Source: Hydrotalea sp. (GTDB lineage: Bacteria; Bacteroidota; Bacteroidia; Chitinophagales; Chitinophagaceae). Taken from it: DNA of 64,000 bases. Below, one piece after another: positions 34,437 through 43,447 of this stretch. The first letter of the stretch is position 1; each line of letters begins with the position of its first letter. The stretch is from assembly GCA_022402565.1 (NCBI GenBank), contig JAKRSC010000024.1, positions 43,942 through 107,941 on the forward strand. Reading direction: 5' to 3'. The notes under the pieces are model-generated. The model was given only the letters and a program-made list of their open reading frames with translations. It had not been told where the DNA came from and searched no databases. The position numbers and the translations under genes were made by a program.

Positions 34437-34438
34437 GA

Positions 34439-36838
34439 CTATACCAAAGCTAGTTCCAAAACTTGGTTCATTTGCTTCACATAGTGAAATTCGATATTCT
34501 GAATAAATTCAGGATCAATCTCTTTCACATCCTTTTCATTCTGCGCACATAGAATAATTTCTTTAATTCCTGCACGTTTGGCTGCTAAAACTTTTTCTTT
34601 GATACCACCAACAGGTAGAACTTGTCCTCTTAATGTAATTTCCCCAGTCATTGCCAAATAGGGCTTCACTTTTCTTTTGGTGAAAGCTGAGGCCAAACAA
34701 GTAAGCATTGTAACTCCTGCACTTGGCCCATCTTTTGGCACTGCCCCTTCTGGAACGTGAATATGGGCAGTTGATTTTGAAAACAGCTCTGGATCAATCT
34801 GGTATTTTTTTGCATTTGCCTGTAAATAGGTCAAGGCTGTGGTAGCACTTTCTTTCATGATATTGCCCAAGTTACCAGTCAGCTTTAAATCGCCCTTTCC
34901 TTCACTCAAAACTGTTTCAATAAATAAAATATCTCCTCCTACATATGTCCACGCCAATCCAACTGCTACACCTGGCATATGTACTGTTTTATAGATATCA
35001 TTCGAGTACCTTGCTGGTCCGATCATTTTTTCGAGATCGGCAGCTCGAACAGCCGATTTTATCTTGCCTTTCATGGCATACTCTTTAGCATGATAACGCA
35101 TTAATGAGGCTAATTGTCGATCTAGTTCTCTTACTCCACTCTCTCTTGTATAAGATTCAATAAGCTTCTGAATAACAGCATCTGGTACTTGTAGCTTTAC
35201 CTTACCTAATCCATGCGCCTCTTTTTGTCGGGGTATTAAATGTCGTTTTGCAATTTCAACCTTCTCTTCAACTGCATAGCCACTCAAATCAATAATTTCC
35301 AAACGATCTCTCAAAGCAGGCTGTATGCTCTGCAAGTCGTTTGCGGTTGCAATGAATAACACTTTACTCAAATCGTACTCCAATTCGAGATAGTTATCAT
35401 AAAAACTATTGTTCTGTTCTGGGTCTAATACTTCTAGCAAAGCCGATGAAGGATCTCCTCTAAAATCTTTTCCAACCTTATCAATCTCGTCTAAAATCAT
35501 CACTGGATTAGAAGTGTTGGCTTTCTTAATGTTCTGCAAAATCCTTCCTGGCATTGCACCAATATAAGTTTTACGATGTCCTCGAATCTCACTCTCATCA
35601 TGTAAACCACCTAAACTAACGCGTACATACTTGCGTCCAATAGCATTGGCAATGCTTTTTCCCAAACTTGTTTTACCAATACCCGGAGGTCCTACAAAAC
35701 AAAGAATCGGACTTTTCATATCGCCTTTCAACTTCAACACAGCCAAGTATTCAAGAATGCGATTCTTTATTTTCTGCATACCAAAGTGTTCTAAATCGAG
35801 CACTTTTTTGGCTTGCTTTAAATCAAAATTATCTTCTGTATACTCTTCCCAAGGAAGACTCAGCATAAGATCGAGGTGGTTGTATACAACGGAATAATCT
35901 GGGGTACTTGAATGCATCCTTTCCAACTTCTCTATACCCGATTGAAACAATTGTTTTGCAGATTCTGGCCACTTCTTCAACTCACCCTTCTTACGCATTT
36001 CTGCAACTTCTCGGTCATTGTTATCGCCACCTAACTCATCTTTAATACTCTTCAGTTGTTGCTGTAAAAAGTACTCGCGCTGTTGCTTATCAATTTCTGT
36101 TCTGGTTTTAGACGCAACCTTATCTTTCAATTCAGCAAACTGTAATTCGCGCTGCAAAATATGAATGAGTTTTTCAGCACGCTCTACTAATACATTGGTT
36201 TCAAGTAAAGTTTGTTTTTCTTGCAATTCACTGTTCAGGTTACTGCTTACAAAGTGAATGAGGAAAGAAGGATTCTCAATGTTCTTGAGAAGGATAGAAG
36301 CTTCGGTTGGAATATTTGGGGAAAGCTGAATAATTTTTGTTGCTAAATCTTTGATAGTACTGATATAAGCAGGAAAATCATCTTGCTGATCGTTTGATTC
36401 TTCTAGAAGTCGAATAGCTGCCACAAAATATGGATCTTCCTGAACCATTTGCGTCATTTCAAAGCGCTTTTTACCTTGAATGATCATGGTTGTTCCACCA
36501 TCCGGCATTTTAATCAGCTTCACAATTTTTGCAACTGTTCCAATATTGCATAAATCGTTTGGCCCAGGCTCTTCAACTTGTGCATCTTTTTGTGCTAATA
36601 CACCAATTAACTTATCTTTCTTGTAGGCATCGTTAACTGCTTTAATGCTTTTATCGCGACCAACAGTGATAGGCAGAACCACCCCAGGAAACAATACGGT
36701 GTTTCTGAGTGGTAAAATGGGTAACAAATCAGGAATTTCTAACAGCTTATCCTGTTCAGATTCGTGCTCATTAATTGGAATAATGGGCATGAAATCCGAC
36801 TCGTCTTCTCCAGCTAACATTTGTTTGAATTGCATCAT
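34439..36838 (-). CDS. lon: ATP-dependent protease Lon
   Basis: A 799-residue Lon of bacterial LonA type: N-terminal substrate domain (PILPLRNTVLFPGVVLPITV), coiled-coil region, AAA+ module with GPPGIGKTSLGKSIANAIGR (Walker A about residue 382) and VMILDEIDK, and the C-terminal protease with catalytic S706 in PKDGPSAGVTML and the Lys partner in GGIKEKVLAAKRAGI. It degrades misfolded and regulatory proteins. No heat-shock operator could be recognised upstream. A terminator is present well after the stop. Confidence 0.97.
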   Translation of the reverse strand: MMQFKQMLAGEDESDFMPIIPINEHESEQDKLLEIPDLLPILPLRNTVLFPGVVLPITVGRDKSIKAVNDAYKKDKLIGVLAQKDAQVEEPGPNDLCNIGTVAKIVKLIKMPDGGTTMIIQGKKRFEMTQMVQEDPYFVAAIRLLEESNDQQDDFPAYISTIKDLATKIIQLSPNIPTEASILLKNIENPSFLIHFVSSNLNSELQEKQTLLETNVLVERAEKLIHILQRELQFAELKDKVASKTRTEIDKQQREYFLQQQLKSIKDELGGDNNDREVAEMRKKGELKKWPESAKQLFQSGIEKLERMHSSTPDYSVVYNHLDLMLSLPWEEYTEDNFDLKQAKKVLDLEHFGMQKIKNRILEYLAVLKLKGDMKSPILCFVGPPGIGKTSLGKSIANAIGRKYVRVSLGGLHDESEIRGHRKTYIGAMPGRILQNIKKANTSNPVMILDEIDKVGKDFRGDPSSALLEVLDPEQNNSFYDNYLELEYDLSKVLFIATANDLQSIQPALRDRLEIIDLSGYAVEEKVEIAKRHLIPRQKEAHGLGKVKLQVPDAVIQKLIESYTRESGVRELDRQLASLMRYHAKEYAMKGKIKSAVRAADLEKMIGPARYSNDIYKTVHMPGVAVGLAWTYVGGDILFIETVLSEGKGDLKLTGNLGNIMKESATTALTYLQANAKKYQIDPELFSKSTAHIHVPEGAVPKDGPSAGVTMLTCLASAFTKRKVKPYLAMTGEITLRGQVLPVGGIKEKVLAAKRAGIKEIILCAQNEKDVKEIDPEFIQNIEFHYVKQMNQVLELALV

Positions 36839-36959
36839 ATCTTCTTATCTAGTCATTTTGTCATCAAATAAATACATTCTTCGCTTCAAAGGAAGCCGAC
36901 AAAAATAATCAATATTAATGCCATAGCCGAGAATGGCGCCTTTATTTCCAAAATGGCAT

Positions 36960-36984
36960 AAAAAAAGGCATCCTTTCGGATGCC
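36960..36984 (-). terminator. Rho-independent terminator of the gene at 37012
   Basis: On the minus strand GGCATCC-GAAA-GGATGCC is followed by seven T. Confidence 0.88.
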
Positions 36985-37011
36985 GATTTTGCTTACATAA
37001 AGCATAACCCC

Positions 37012-37605
37012 CTAGAACTTCAATCCAATACCAAGCTGAATTTGCTGTTGTTTCCAACGTTCAGTTTGGGTAAAATCGTTGATATTGTTCAATCCAATAT
37101 TGTATCTGCCGTATATTCTAAATGCTTTTAAGTTGATTTGAGTACCCAACACCATGGCAAAATCACCAGAAGTAAAAGCTCTCTCACCGTTTTGTAAAAG
37201 GTTTTCATTAGGATTGGTGAGTATGCTGAATTGTGGCCCAGCTAATAAAGTTATGACAGAGGCTGGACTATATCGCAACAAAACTGGAATTTGGAGATAA
37301 TTCAGTCTAACATCACTCATTGGTAAAATACCCGGCAGGGTACCAATGGATGAAAATGATGCAGCTCTTGTACTAGACTGGCTCCATAGTAACTCGGGTT
37401 GTATCCCAATTTTTTTTCCAAAATCAATTTCAGAGAAAAATCCCGCGTGGTAAGACAAGCCAAAGCCATCTTCGAATCTTTGTCCATCAATTTTGGTGGC
37501 ATTTGCACCAACTTTTGCTCCTAATCGAAATGCCAGCTTTTGGGCATTAACTGATTGAAAAACAACCAGTAAAATTAAAACTAAAAATGATAATTTGCTT
37601 TTCAT
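37012..37605 (-). CDS. Outer-membrane beta-barrel protein (PorT-like fold)
   Basis: A 197-residue exported protein: signal peptide MKSKLSFLVLILLVVFQSVNAQ, then eight-stranded-barrel-like alternation (FRLGAKVGANATKIDG, LSYHAGFFSEIDFGKKIGIQPELLWSQ shown in parts) and the C-terminal QIQLGIGLKF with final Phe, typical of barrel proteins. It belongs to the broad porin-family/PorT-like group; no transport substrate or partner is evident. It is followed by a terminator and is monocistronic. Confidence 0.8.
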   Translation of the reverse strand: MKSKLSFLVLILLVVFQSVNAQKLAFRLGAKVGANATKIDGQRFEDGFGLSYHAGFFSEIDFGKKIGIQPELLWSQSSTRAASFSSIGTLPGILPMSDVRLNYLQIPVLLRYSPASVITLLAGPQFSILTNPNENLLQNGERAFTSGDFAMVLGTQINLKAFRIYGRYNIGLNNINDFTQTERWKQQQIQLGIGLKF

Positions 37606-37649
37606 ATTGTGTATTAGACAACATGTTGCAAGTATTGTGCCAAATTGGC

Positions 37650-38900
37650 TTATACAAACTCAATCACAGTAATTTCAGGTAAGATTCCCACCCGACCAGG
37701 ATAGCCAATAAAGCCGAAACCTCTGTTAATGTATAATTTTTGCTTTCTCTCTTCATATAATCCAGCCCAACGTGGATATACCCATTGCACCGGGCTCCAT
37801 TTGAAATAAGGGTTTTCTAGTCCAAATTGCATACCATGGGTATGACCAGATAAGGTCAAATCAATGTCTTTATAATTTGGCAACACTTCTGCATCCCAAT
37901 GACTGGGATCATGGCTCAATAATACTTTAAATGGAATGTCTTTAGCTCCTTCATAAGCCTCAGTCAGTTTTCCATACTTAGGAAAACGACCTTTAGCGCT
38001 CCAGTTTTCTATTCCTAAAATGGCTATTTTTTGCCCTTCTTTTTCAAGCACAACATGTTCATTCATGAGCAGTCGCCATCCCATTTCATGATGCAACTGC
38101 TTCAATTTGTCTAAGTTACTTGCCTTTTGCTCAGCCGATTCCCACCGCACATAATCGCCATAATCATGGTTTCCCAAAATACTGTACACACCCATGGGTG
38201 CTTGCAGCTTGCTAAAAATTGGCTGACAATCAAATACCTCCTCATGTCTATCATTCACCAGATCACCAGTAAAACAAATCACATCAGGCTTTTCCTTCAA
38301 AATAAGCTCCACTCCTTTCTCTACTGCGGCCATATCTTGCAGACTCCCGCAATGAATATCACTGATTTGTACCAATTTCAACCCCTTGAAAGCCGAGGGA
38401 AGATTATTAAAAGAAACTGGAATTCTCTTAACCTGATAATTGTATTTATTTCTGAAGCCATACAACATGGTTCCAAAAAAGCCAGAACCCAATGCCAATC
38501 CCGCCCAACTTAGAAAAGTAGAACGGCTAATTACATTGCCATCGCCCCCAAAACTTGCACCAGTGGTAGGGAAAATTTTAGATACCAACCACATCCCTCC
38601 TCTCCTCACATCATCGATTAGGAAAAACAATGCAGCCATTAGTTTGGCAAAGAATATGCCCACTAAAATAGAAAACACATAATTTCTAAAAACTTTAGAA
38701 AGCTGAATAGAACTTGGCAAGAAGGGAAAGGAAACAATCATTAACAAAGCCAACACTGAAATGAACCAATAGATACCATAAACCCAAACCCTGGTTCTGT
38801 CGGTATATGGCTGACAAACCCATTTTACGGCCTGAAACACATACAAATCCAACAAAAACATAAAAATTGCAATCCACCACCAAGCACCTGAATTCCGCAT
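37650..38900 (-). CDS. Membrane-anchored metallophosphoesterase
   Basis: A 416-residue protein with about four N-terminal transmembrane helices (residues 5-28, 40-60, 75-95, 140-165) and a calcineurin-type phosphoesterase domain. The metal ligands are in LVQISDIHCGS, CFTGDLVND, ILGNHDYGDY, LSHDPSHWD and LSGHTHGMQFG. It resembles the YkuE/YaeI family, which act on lipid A or phospholipid-linked substrates in some bacteria; the substrate here is open. The ATG at 38900 is preferred, since the longer frame to 38987 adds no homology. Confidence 0.85.
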   Translation of the reverse strand: MRNSGAWWWIAIFMFLLDLYVFQAVKWVCQPYTDRTRVWVYGIYWFISVLALLMIVSFPFLPSSIQLSKVFRNYVFSILVGIFFAKLMAALFFLIDDVRRGGMWLVSKIFPTTGASFGGDGNVISRSTFLSWAGLALGSGFFGTMLYGFRNKYNYQVKRIPVSFNNLPSAFKGLKLVQISDIHCGSLQDMAAVEKGVELILKEKPDVICFTGDLVNDRHEEVFDCQPIFSKLQAPMGVYSILGNHDYGDYVRWESAEQKASNLDKLKQLHHEMGWRLLMNEHVVLEKEGQKIAILGIENWSAKGRFPKYGKLTEAYEGAKDIPFKVLLSHDPSHWDAEVLPNYKDIDLTLSGHTHGMQFGLENPYFKWSPVQWVYPRWAGLYEERKQKLYINRGFGFIGYPGRVGILPEITVIEFV

Positions 38901-39015
38901 AATTTTTTCTTTAAGAACAAATGTGCTGCAATTTGTTTCAATTTTTCTAAACAGGTTCTGCAAAAATGTAAGAATGGTTTCATGCAATGTTTCACGGAAA
39001 AAGATTCAGTTCATG

Positions 39016-39023
39016 TAATTTTG
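39016..39023 (+). promoter_or_regulatory. Candidate -7 promoter box before the hydrolase and parAB
   Basis: TAATTTTG fits TAnnTTTG and lies 17 bp before the ATG at 39041. Confidence 0.45.
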
Positions 39024-39040
39024 AGCTAAATCACTTGGTT

Positions 39041-39724
39041 ATGAAGTATACATATTATGGACATTCCTGTTTTTCACTGGAAATGAATGGGAAACATGTG
39101 CTTTTTGATCCCTTTATTTCAGGAAATGAACTTGCTGGGCATATCCAAATAGATGCTATTCCGGCCGATTTTATCTTGATTTCACACGGACACGCAGATC
39201 ATATTGCAGATGCGGTTGTAATTGCTCAGCGAACTGGAGCAACTGTTATTTGCAATTGGGAAGTGGCAGGATGGCTTCAAAACCAAGGTCTTACCAATGT
39301 ACATCCTATGAATACAGGCGGAAGCAGAGCGTTTGACTTTGGTAAAGTGAAATGTACAGTGGCGCAACATAGTTCTGGTCTTCCAGACGGAAGCTATGGA
39401 GGCAATCCCATGGGATTTTTGTTGTTTGCTGAAGGAAAACAGCTCTACTATAGTGGAGATACTAGTTTAACATTGGATATGCAATTGATTCCAAAATGGG
39501 CTCCTCAATTAGATGCCGCTATTTTGCCAATTGGCGACAATTTTACGATGGATGTTGCAGATGCCATTGATGCAGCCACCATGGTTGGAGCTCAAAAAGT
39601 GGTTGGTGTGCACTATAATACCTTTGGATATATTGTAATTGATCCAGAAAATGCAAAAAACGATTTTAAAACTGCGGGGAAGGAATTACTTTTACCCGCT
39701 ATTGGTGAAACCATAGAATTATAA
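39041..39724 (+). CDS. Metal-dependent hydrolase, UPF0173 family
   Basis: A 227-residue metallo-beta-lactamase-fold protein. It has MKYTYYGHSCFSLEMNGKHV and the Zn-binding SHGHADHI, then SGDTSLTLDM and a final HYNTFGY. Function within the family is unassigned. The ATG at 39041 begins the family homology, and a promoter box precedes it. parA follows after 15 bp, so these genes are probably co-transcribed. Confidence 0.88.
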   Translation: MKYTYYGHSCFSLEMNGKHVLFDPFISGNELAGHIQIDAIPADFILISHGHADHIADAVVIAQRTGATVICNWEVAGWLQNQGLTNVHPMNTGGSRAFDFGKVKCTVAQHSSGLPDGSYGGNPMGFLLFAEGKQLYYSGDTSLTLDMQLIPKWAPQLDAAILPIGDNFTMDVADAIDAATMVGAQKVVGVHYNTFGYIVIDPENAKNDFKTAGKELLLPAIGETIEL

Positions 39725-39739
39725 ACCGAGTCAATTAAA

Positions 39740-40540
39740 ATGGGAAGAATTATTGGAGTTGCAAATCAGAAAGGTGGTGTTGGTAAAACTACGTCGGCTA
39801 TAAATGTAGCAGCTAGTTTGGCTGTATTAGAATTTAAAACATTGTTGGTTGATGCCGATCCACAGGCAAATAGTACTACAGGTGTTGGTTTTGACTTACA
39901 TAACATCACCTCTAGCTTATACAATTGCATGGTAGATAATATTAAAGCATCTGACGTTGTTCTTAAAACAGAAATGCCGCACTTAGACATATTACCTTCT
40001 CATGCCGATTTAGTTGGTGCGGAATTGGAAATGATCAATTATCCGAACAGAGAAAATGTAATGAAAAATCTGTTGAAGGAAGTTAAAGATCAATATGATT
40101 TCATTATAATCGATTGTTCGCCTTCTTTAGGATTAATTACTGTAAATGCATTGGTCGCATCTGATAGTGTTTGTATCCCAGTTCAGTGCGAATTTTTTGC
40201 ATTAGAAGGTTTAGGAAAACTTTTGAATACAATCAAAATCATTCAAAGCAGATTGAATCCAGAATTAGAAATTGAAGGCATACTCATGACTATGTACGAT
40301 GGTCGTTTAAGACTTTGTAATCAAGTAGTGAGTGAAGTGCGCAGGCATTTTGATGAAATGGTATTTTCAACTATTATTCACAGAAACACTAGACTGAGTG
40401 AAGCCCCTAGCATGGGTAAGCCTGTTATACTTTATGATGCAGATAGCAAAGGAGCCATTAATTACCTCAACCTTGCTAAAGAAATTTTACAGCGTAATAA
40501 TATGACACGCATGAGTCAAGAAGAAAAAATCATTCAATAA
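39740..40540 (+). CDS. parA: Chromosome partitioning ATPase ParA (Soj)
   Basis: A 266-residue deviant Walker-A ATPase that drives origin segregation with ParB. The motif ANQKGGVGKTTSAINVAASL holds the Lys pair (ATP dimerisation); LVDADPQANSTTGVGF and FIIIDCSPSLGLITVNAL follow. Absence of an N-terminal HTH is typical of chromosomal Soj. It is followed by parB after 12 bp. Confidence 0.97.
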   Translation: MGRIIGVANQKGGVGKTTSAINVAASLAVLEFKTLLVDADPQANSTTGVGFDLHNITSSLYNCMVDNIKASDVVLKTEMPHLDILPSHADLVGAELEMINYPNRENVMKNLLKEVKDQYDFIIIDCSPSLGLITVNALVASDSVCIPVQCEFFALEGLGKLLNTIKIIQSRLNPELEIEGILMTMYDGRLRLCNQVVSEVRRHFDEMVFSTIIHRNTRLSEAPSMGKPVILYDADSKGAINYLNLAKEILQRNNMTRMSQEEKIIQ

Positions 40541-40552
40541 TAAATTCATTAC

Positions 40553-41473
40553 ATGGCCGCTTCGAAAAATAATAAGGACTTACTAGGAAAGGGTATTCGC
40601 ACTTTACTTCAGCATATTGACCAGGATTTAAAAACAACTGAAGGACAATTAAAATCTTCTGTAGTAGAACAGGTAACATCTGTAACCAGAATTCCATTAG
40701 ATCAAATAGAAACCAATCCAAATCAACCTCGTAAAGATTTTGATGAACAAGCTTTAAAAGAACTTGCGGCATCCATCAAAATTCATGACATAATTCAGCC
40801 TTTAACCGTTTCAAAACTTGCCAGCGGAAAATATAAGCTCATTGCTGGAGAAAGAAGATATAGGGCATCAAAAATAGCTGGTCTTAAAGATGTTCCAGTA
40901 TATGTTCGTCAGGCCAATGACCAAGAATTATTGGAGTTAGCGTTGTTGGAAAACTTACAAAGAGAAAACCTGAATGCTATAGAAATAGCATTGAGCTATA
41001 AGCGTATGATGGAAGAGCTCACGTACACGCAAGAACAAGTTGCAGAGCGTATGGGGAAAGAAAGAAGTACGGTTACTAATTATATTCGTCTTTTAAAACT
41101 TCCACCCGATATTCAACTTTCTGTTAGAAACGGTGAGTTATCAATGGGGCATGCACGTTCTCTTATTAATATTGATACGGTTGACCAACAGCTTTTCGCT
41201 TTTAAAGAAATTCGTGATAAAGCACTCAGTGTTCGTCAAACAGAGGAGTTGGTTAGAAAAATGTATAAGGGTGATAAAAAAACTAAAACAGCTAAGCCTG
41301 GCAATTCTCTACCTCCTGCATACAAAAAAATTGAAGACAACCTTTCATCTCATTTTGGAACAAAAGTGAAGTTGGTTCATCACAATAAGGGGTATGGCAG
41401 CATTACTCTCGAGTATTACTCACTTCAGGAACTCAATAAAATGTTGGAGTTGATGCAAATCACGGTAAGCTAA
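40553..41473 (+). CDS. parB: Chromosome partitioning protein ParB
   Basis: A CTPase clamp that binds parS and spreads along DNA. The 306 residues have the N-terminal ParB/Srx domain with LIAGERRYRASKIAGL (GxRRxR CTP-binding), LLENLQRENLNAIEIA, the HTH QVAERMGKERSTVTNYI, and a C-terminal dimerisation part. The stop codon abuts the start of the next gene (TAA ATG). I found no intact parS in the window; one half-like site at 38984 is reported separately. Confidence 0.96.
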   Translation: MAASKNNKDLLGKGIRTLLQHIDQDLKTTEGQLKSSVVEQVTSVTRIPLDQIETNPNQPRKDFDEQALKELAASIKIHDIIQPLTVSKLASGKYKLIAGERRYRASKIAGLKDVPVYVRQANDQELLELALLENLQRENLNAIEIALSYKRMMEELTYTQEQVAERMGKERSTVTNYIRLLKLPPDIQLSVRNGELSMGHARSLINIDTVDQQLFAFKEIRDKALSVRQTEELVRKMYKGDKKTKTAKPGNSLPPAYKKIEDNLSSHFGTKVKLVHHNKGYGSITLEYYSLQELNKMLELMQITVS

Positions 41474-42115
41474 ATGAAATGGTTATTCATTTGTATAACT
41501 ATTTTGTTATTTAGTGCCCCTAAAAGTTGGGGTGCTAATTCTTTGTGCAACTTTGAATTTACCTTTGATACCATTCCATTAAATGACAGCACACAAGTAA
41601 AACCCATCAAGCCAAAGCATAATCCTCGTTTAGCTACTAAACGATCGGCTATGATTCCTGGTTGGGGACAGGCTTACAATAAAGAATACTGGAAAATTCC
41701 ATTGGTTTATGGTGCTTTATCAATACCAGTAATCACTTTTGTTTACAACAATACATGGTACAACAGAACAAGGTTTGCCTATGATGCAAAATTTGATGCA
41801 TCGAGACCTGTTAATCCAGATAGCAGTCGGCTTGGACAAATTCATCCCGATTTAAGAAATGCCGACTTAGCTTCCTTATTAAATTTCAGAAACATATTTA
41901 GACGAGATCGTGATTATTCTGTTTTGTGGTTTTTAGTTATTTGGGGGTTGAATGTAGTTGATGCAACAGTATTTGGACATCTTAAGGAATTTGATGTAAC
42001 GGATGAGTTATCAATGAAAGTGACCCCACAATATCTACCTCAAACACGACAAGCAGGCATTCAATTAAACTTTCAACTCAAACATCCCGAAAAGAAAATA
42101 TATCAGGTAAAATAA
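41474..42115 (+). CDS. DUF5683 domain membrane protein
   Basis: A 213-residue protein with a signal peptide (MKWLFICITILLFSAPKSWG). A Pro/Gly-rich conserved segment (KRSAMIPGWGQAYNKEYWKIPLVYGA, given in parts: SAMIPGWGQAYNKEYWKIP) is the DUF5683 signature. Hydrophobic segments lie at about 76-95 and 150-170. The role is unknown. It sits between parB and dapB, an order I recall as common in Bacteroidota, and is probably translated from the same mRNA since its start adjoins the parB stop. Confidence 0.85.
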   Translation: MKWLFICITILLFSAPKSWGANSLCNFEFTFDTIPLNDSTQVKPIKPKHNPRLATKRSAMIPGWGQAYNKEYWKIPLVYGALSIPVITFVYNNTWYNRTRFAYDAKFDASRPVNPDSSRLGQIHPDLRNADLASLLNFRNIFRRDRDYSVLWFLVIWGLNVVDATVFGHLKEFDVTDELSMKVTPQYLPQTRQAGIQLNFQLKHPEKKIYQVK

Positions 42116-42122
42116 ATGAACT

Positions 42123-42863
42123 ATGAAAATTGCATTGATTGGTTATGGCAAAATGGGTAAGGCAATTGAACAAATAGCCAAAGAGAGAAAGCATGAAGTT
42201 GTTAGTATTATAGACCAAGACAATCAACATGATTTTCAATCAGCTGCATTTCAAAGTGCAGAAGTAGCCATAGAATTTACCGGTCCAGAGTCAGCCTACA
42301 ACAATGTATCAGCTTGTTTTGCTGCAAAAGTTCCTGTTGTTTGCGGAAGTACGGGATGGTTAGAACATTGGTATTTGGTGGAAGAGGCTTGCAAAGAGCA
42401 GGAAGCAACTATTTTGTACGCAAGTAATTTTAGCATTGGGGTGAATTTATTTTTTCAACTCAATCAATACCTAGCAGAATTAATGAAGTCACATGCTGAG
42501 TATCACCCAAGCATTACTGAAATTCATCATACTGCAAAAAAAGATGCACCTAGTGGGACAGCCATTACATTAGCAGAAGGTATTTTAGCATCTTATCCCA
42601 ATAAGACCAATTGGGTCAATAGGCCAAAAGCAAATGAAAAAGAGTTGAGCATTATATCAGAACGAGTAGATCCAGCTCCAGGTACCCATATCATTCAATA
42701 CACATCAGAAATTGATGATATTGAAATTAAACATACTGCGCATACCAGAACAGGTTTTGCTCTTGGCGCTGTTCTAGCTGCAGAATTTTTAAAAGGTAAA
42801 AAAGGCATCTACCAAATGAAAGATGTTATGCATGCCATGGCAGCAGCAGCTGCTCACCTTTAA
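42123..42863 (+). CDS. dapB: 4-hydroxy-tetrahydrodipicolinate reductase
   Basis: Reduces 4-hydroxy-tetrahydrodipicolinate in the lysine/diaminopimelate pathway, using NAD(P)H. The 246 residues carry the dinucleotide motif IALIGYGKMGKAIE and the family catalytic stretch EIHHTAKKDAPSGTAITLAE (the His pair and Lys). It lacks long insertions relative to E. coli DapB. It follows the DUF5683 gene after 7 bp as the last gene of the par cluster. Confidence 0.96.
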   Translation: MKIALIGYGKMGKAIEQIAKERKHEVVSIIDQDNQHDFQSAAFQSAEVAIEFTGPESAYNNVSACFAAKVPVVCGSTGWLEHWYLVEEACKEQEATILYASNFSIGVNLFFQLNQYLAELMKSHAEYHPSITEIHHTAKKDAPSGTAITLAEGILASYPNKTNWVNRPKANEKELSIISERVDPAPGTHIIQYTSEIDDIEIKHTAHTRTGFALGAVLAAEFLKGKKGIYQMKDVMHAMAAAAAHL

Positions 42864-42865
42864 GA

Positions 42866-43393
42866 CTATAACTTAAACGACCAGCCGAGTTTTAGATTTA
42901 ACATATTGGCATTTCCAATGGTTCCTATTGGGTGTTGCCATCCACTGTATGTACCCTGTAATTCAAGACCAATAAGTTTGACTCCTACCCCGCCTTCCCA
43001 CATGAAGTTATTTGTTTTTATTCTGGTATTACTAGCATTATCAAAAGATTGAAATGCAGTTCCTACATTACCTAAAAAGAAAACTTTTCCTAAAGCAACA
43101 TATTGCCTGATCCCTGCTTTTAAAGGAATTACTTGAAGGTCACCTCCCAAATTATTCACTTTAACTCCAAAAACCTGGTAACCTACGGTTCCAGTAACCA
43201 ATGTTTTTCCTAAACCTATACCTAAACCAGCCTCTCCACCCCAAGCGCCACGATTGCTAACATTAAACTTCTCATTGGCTGGCGAAGCATAATTTACATT
43301 CGCAAAAATCAATGCCTTTGGAAGTTTAAACTGAGCAAAACCAGTTCCTCCACAACAAATCAAAGTAAACAATGCAATAATTTTCGACTTCAT
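42866..43393 (-). CDS. Outer-membrane beta-barrel protein
   Basis: A 175-residue exported protein (signal MKSKIIALFTLICCGGTGFAQ). Alternating hydrophobic/polar strands and the C-terminal LNLKLGWSFKL support a small barrel. Unknown function. It is convergent with dapB, 2 bp between the stop codons, and has no evident terminator of its own. Confidence 0.72.
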   Translation of the reverse strand: MKSKIIALFTLICCGGTGFAQFKLPKALIFANVNYASPANEKFNVSNRGAWGGEAGLGIGLGKTLVTGTVGYQVFGVKVNNLGGDLQVIPLKAGIRQYVALGKVFFLGNVGTAFQSFDNASNTRIKTNNFMWEGGVGVKLIGLELQGTYSGWQHPIGTIGNANMLNLKLGWSFKL

Positions 43394-43422
43394 GAGTTAT
43401 TATTTGAGACTTCAAAATACTA

Positions 43423-43430
43423 TAATTTTG
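43423..43430 (+). promoter_or_regulatory. Candidate -7 promoter box
   Basis: TAATTTTG fits TAnnTTTG, 17 bp before the ATG at 43448; TTTG at 43403 is a possible -33 element at 16 bp spacing. Confidence 0.5.
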
Positions 43431-43447
43431 TTAAAACCCTAATTAAC

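Noticed and set aside
36845..37057. Minus-strand 70-residue ORF
   Set aside because: Overlaps the terminator and 3' end of the outer-membrane protein gene in another frame.
39740..41473. Replication origin next to parAB
   Set aside because: No DnaA-box cluster, dnaA, gidA or rpmH gene is nearby, and only a partial parS-like site was found.
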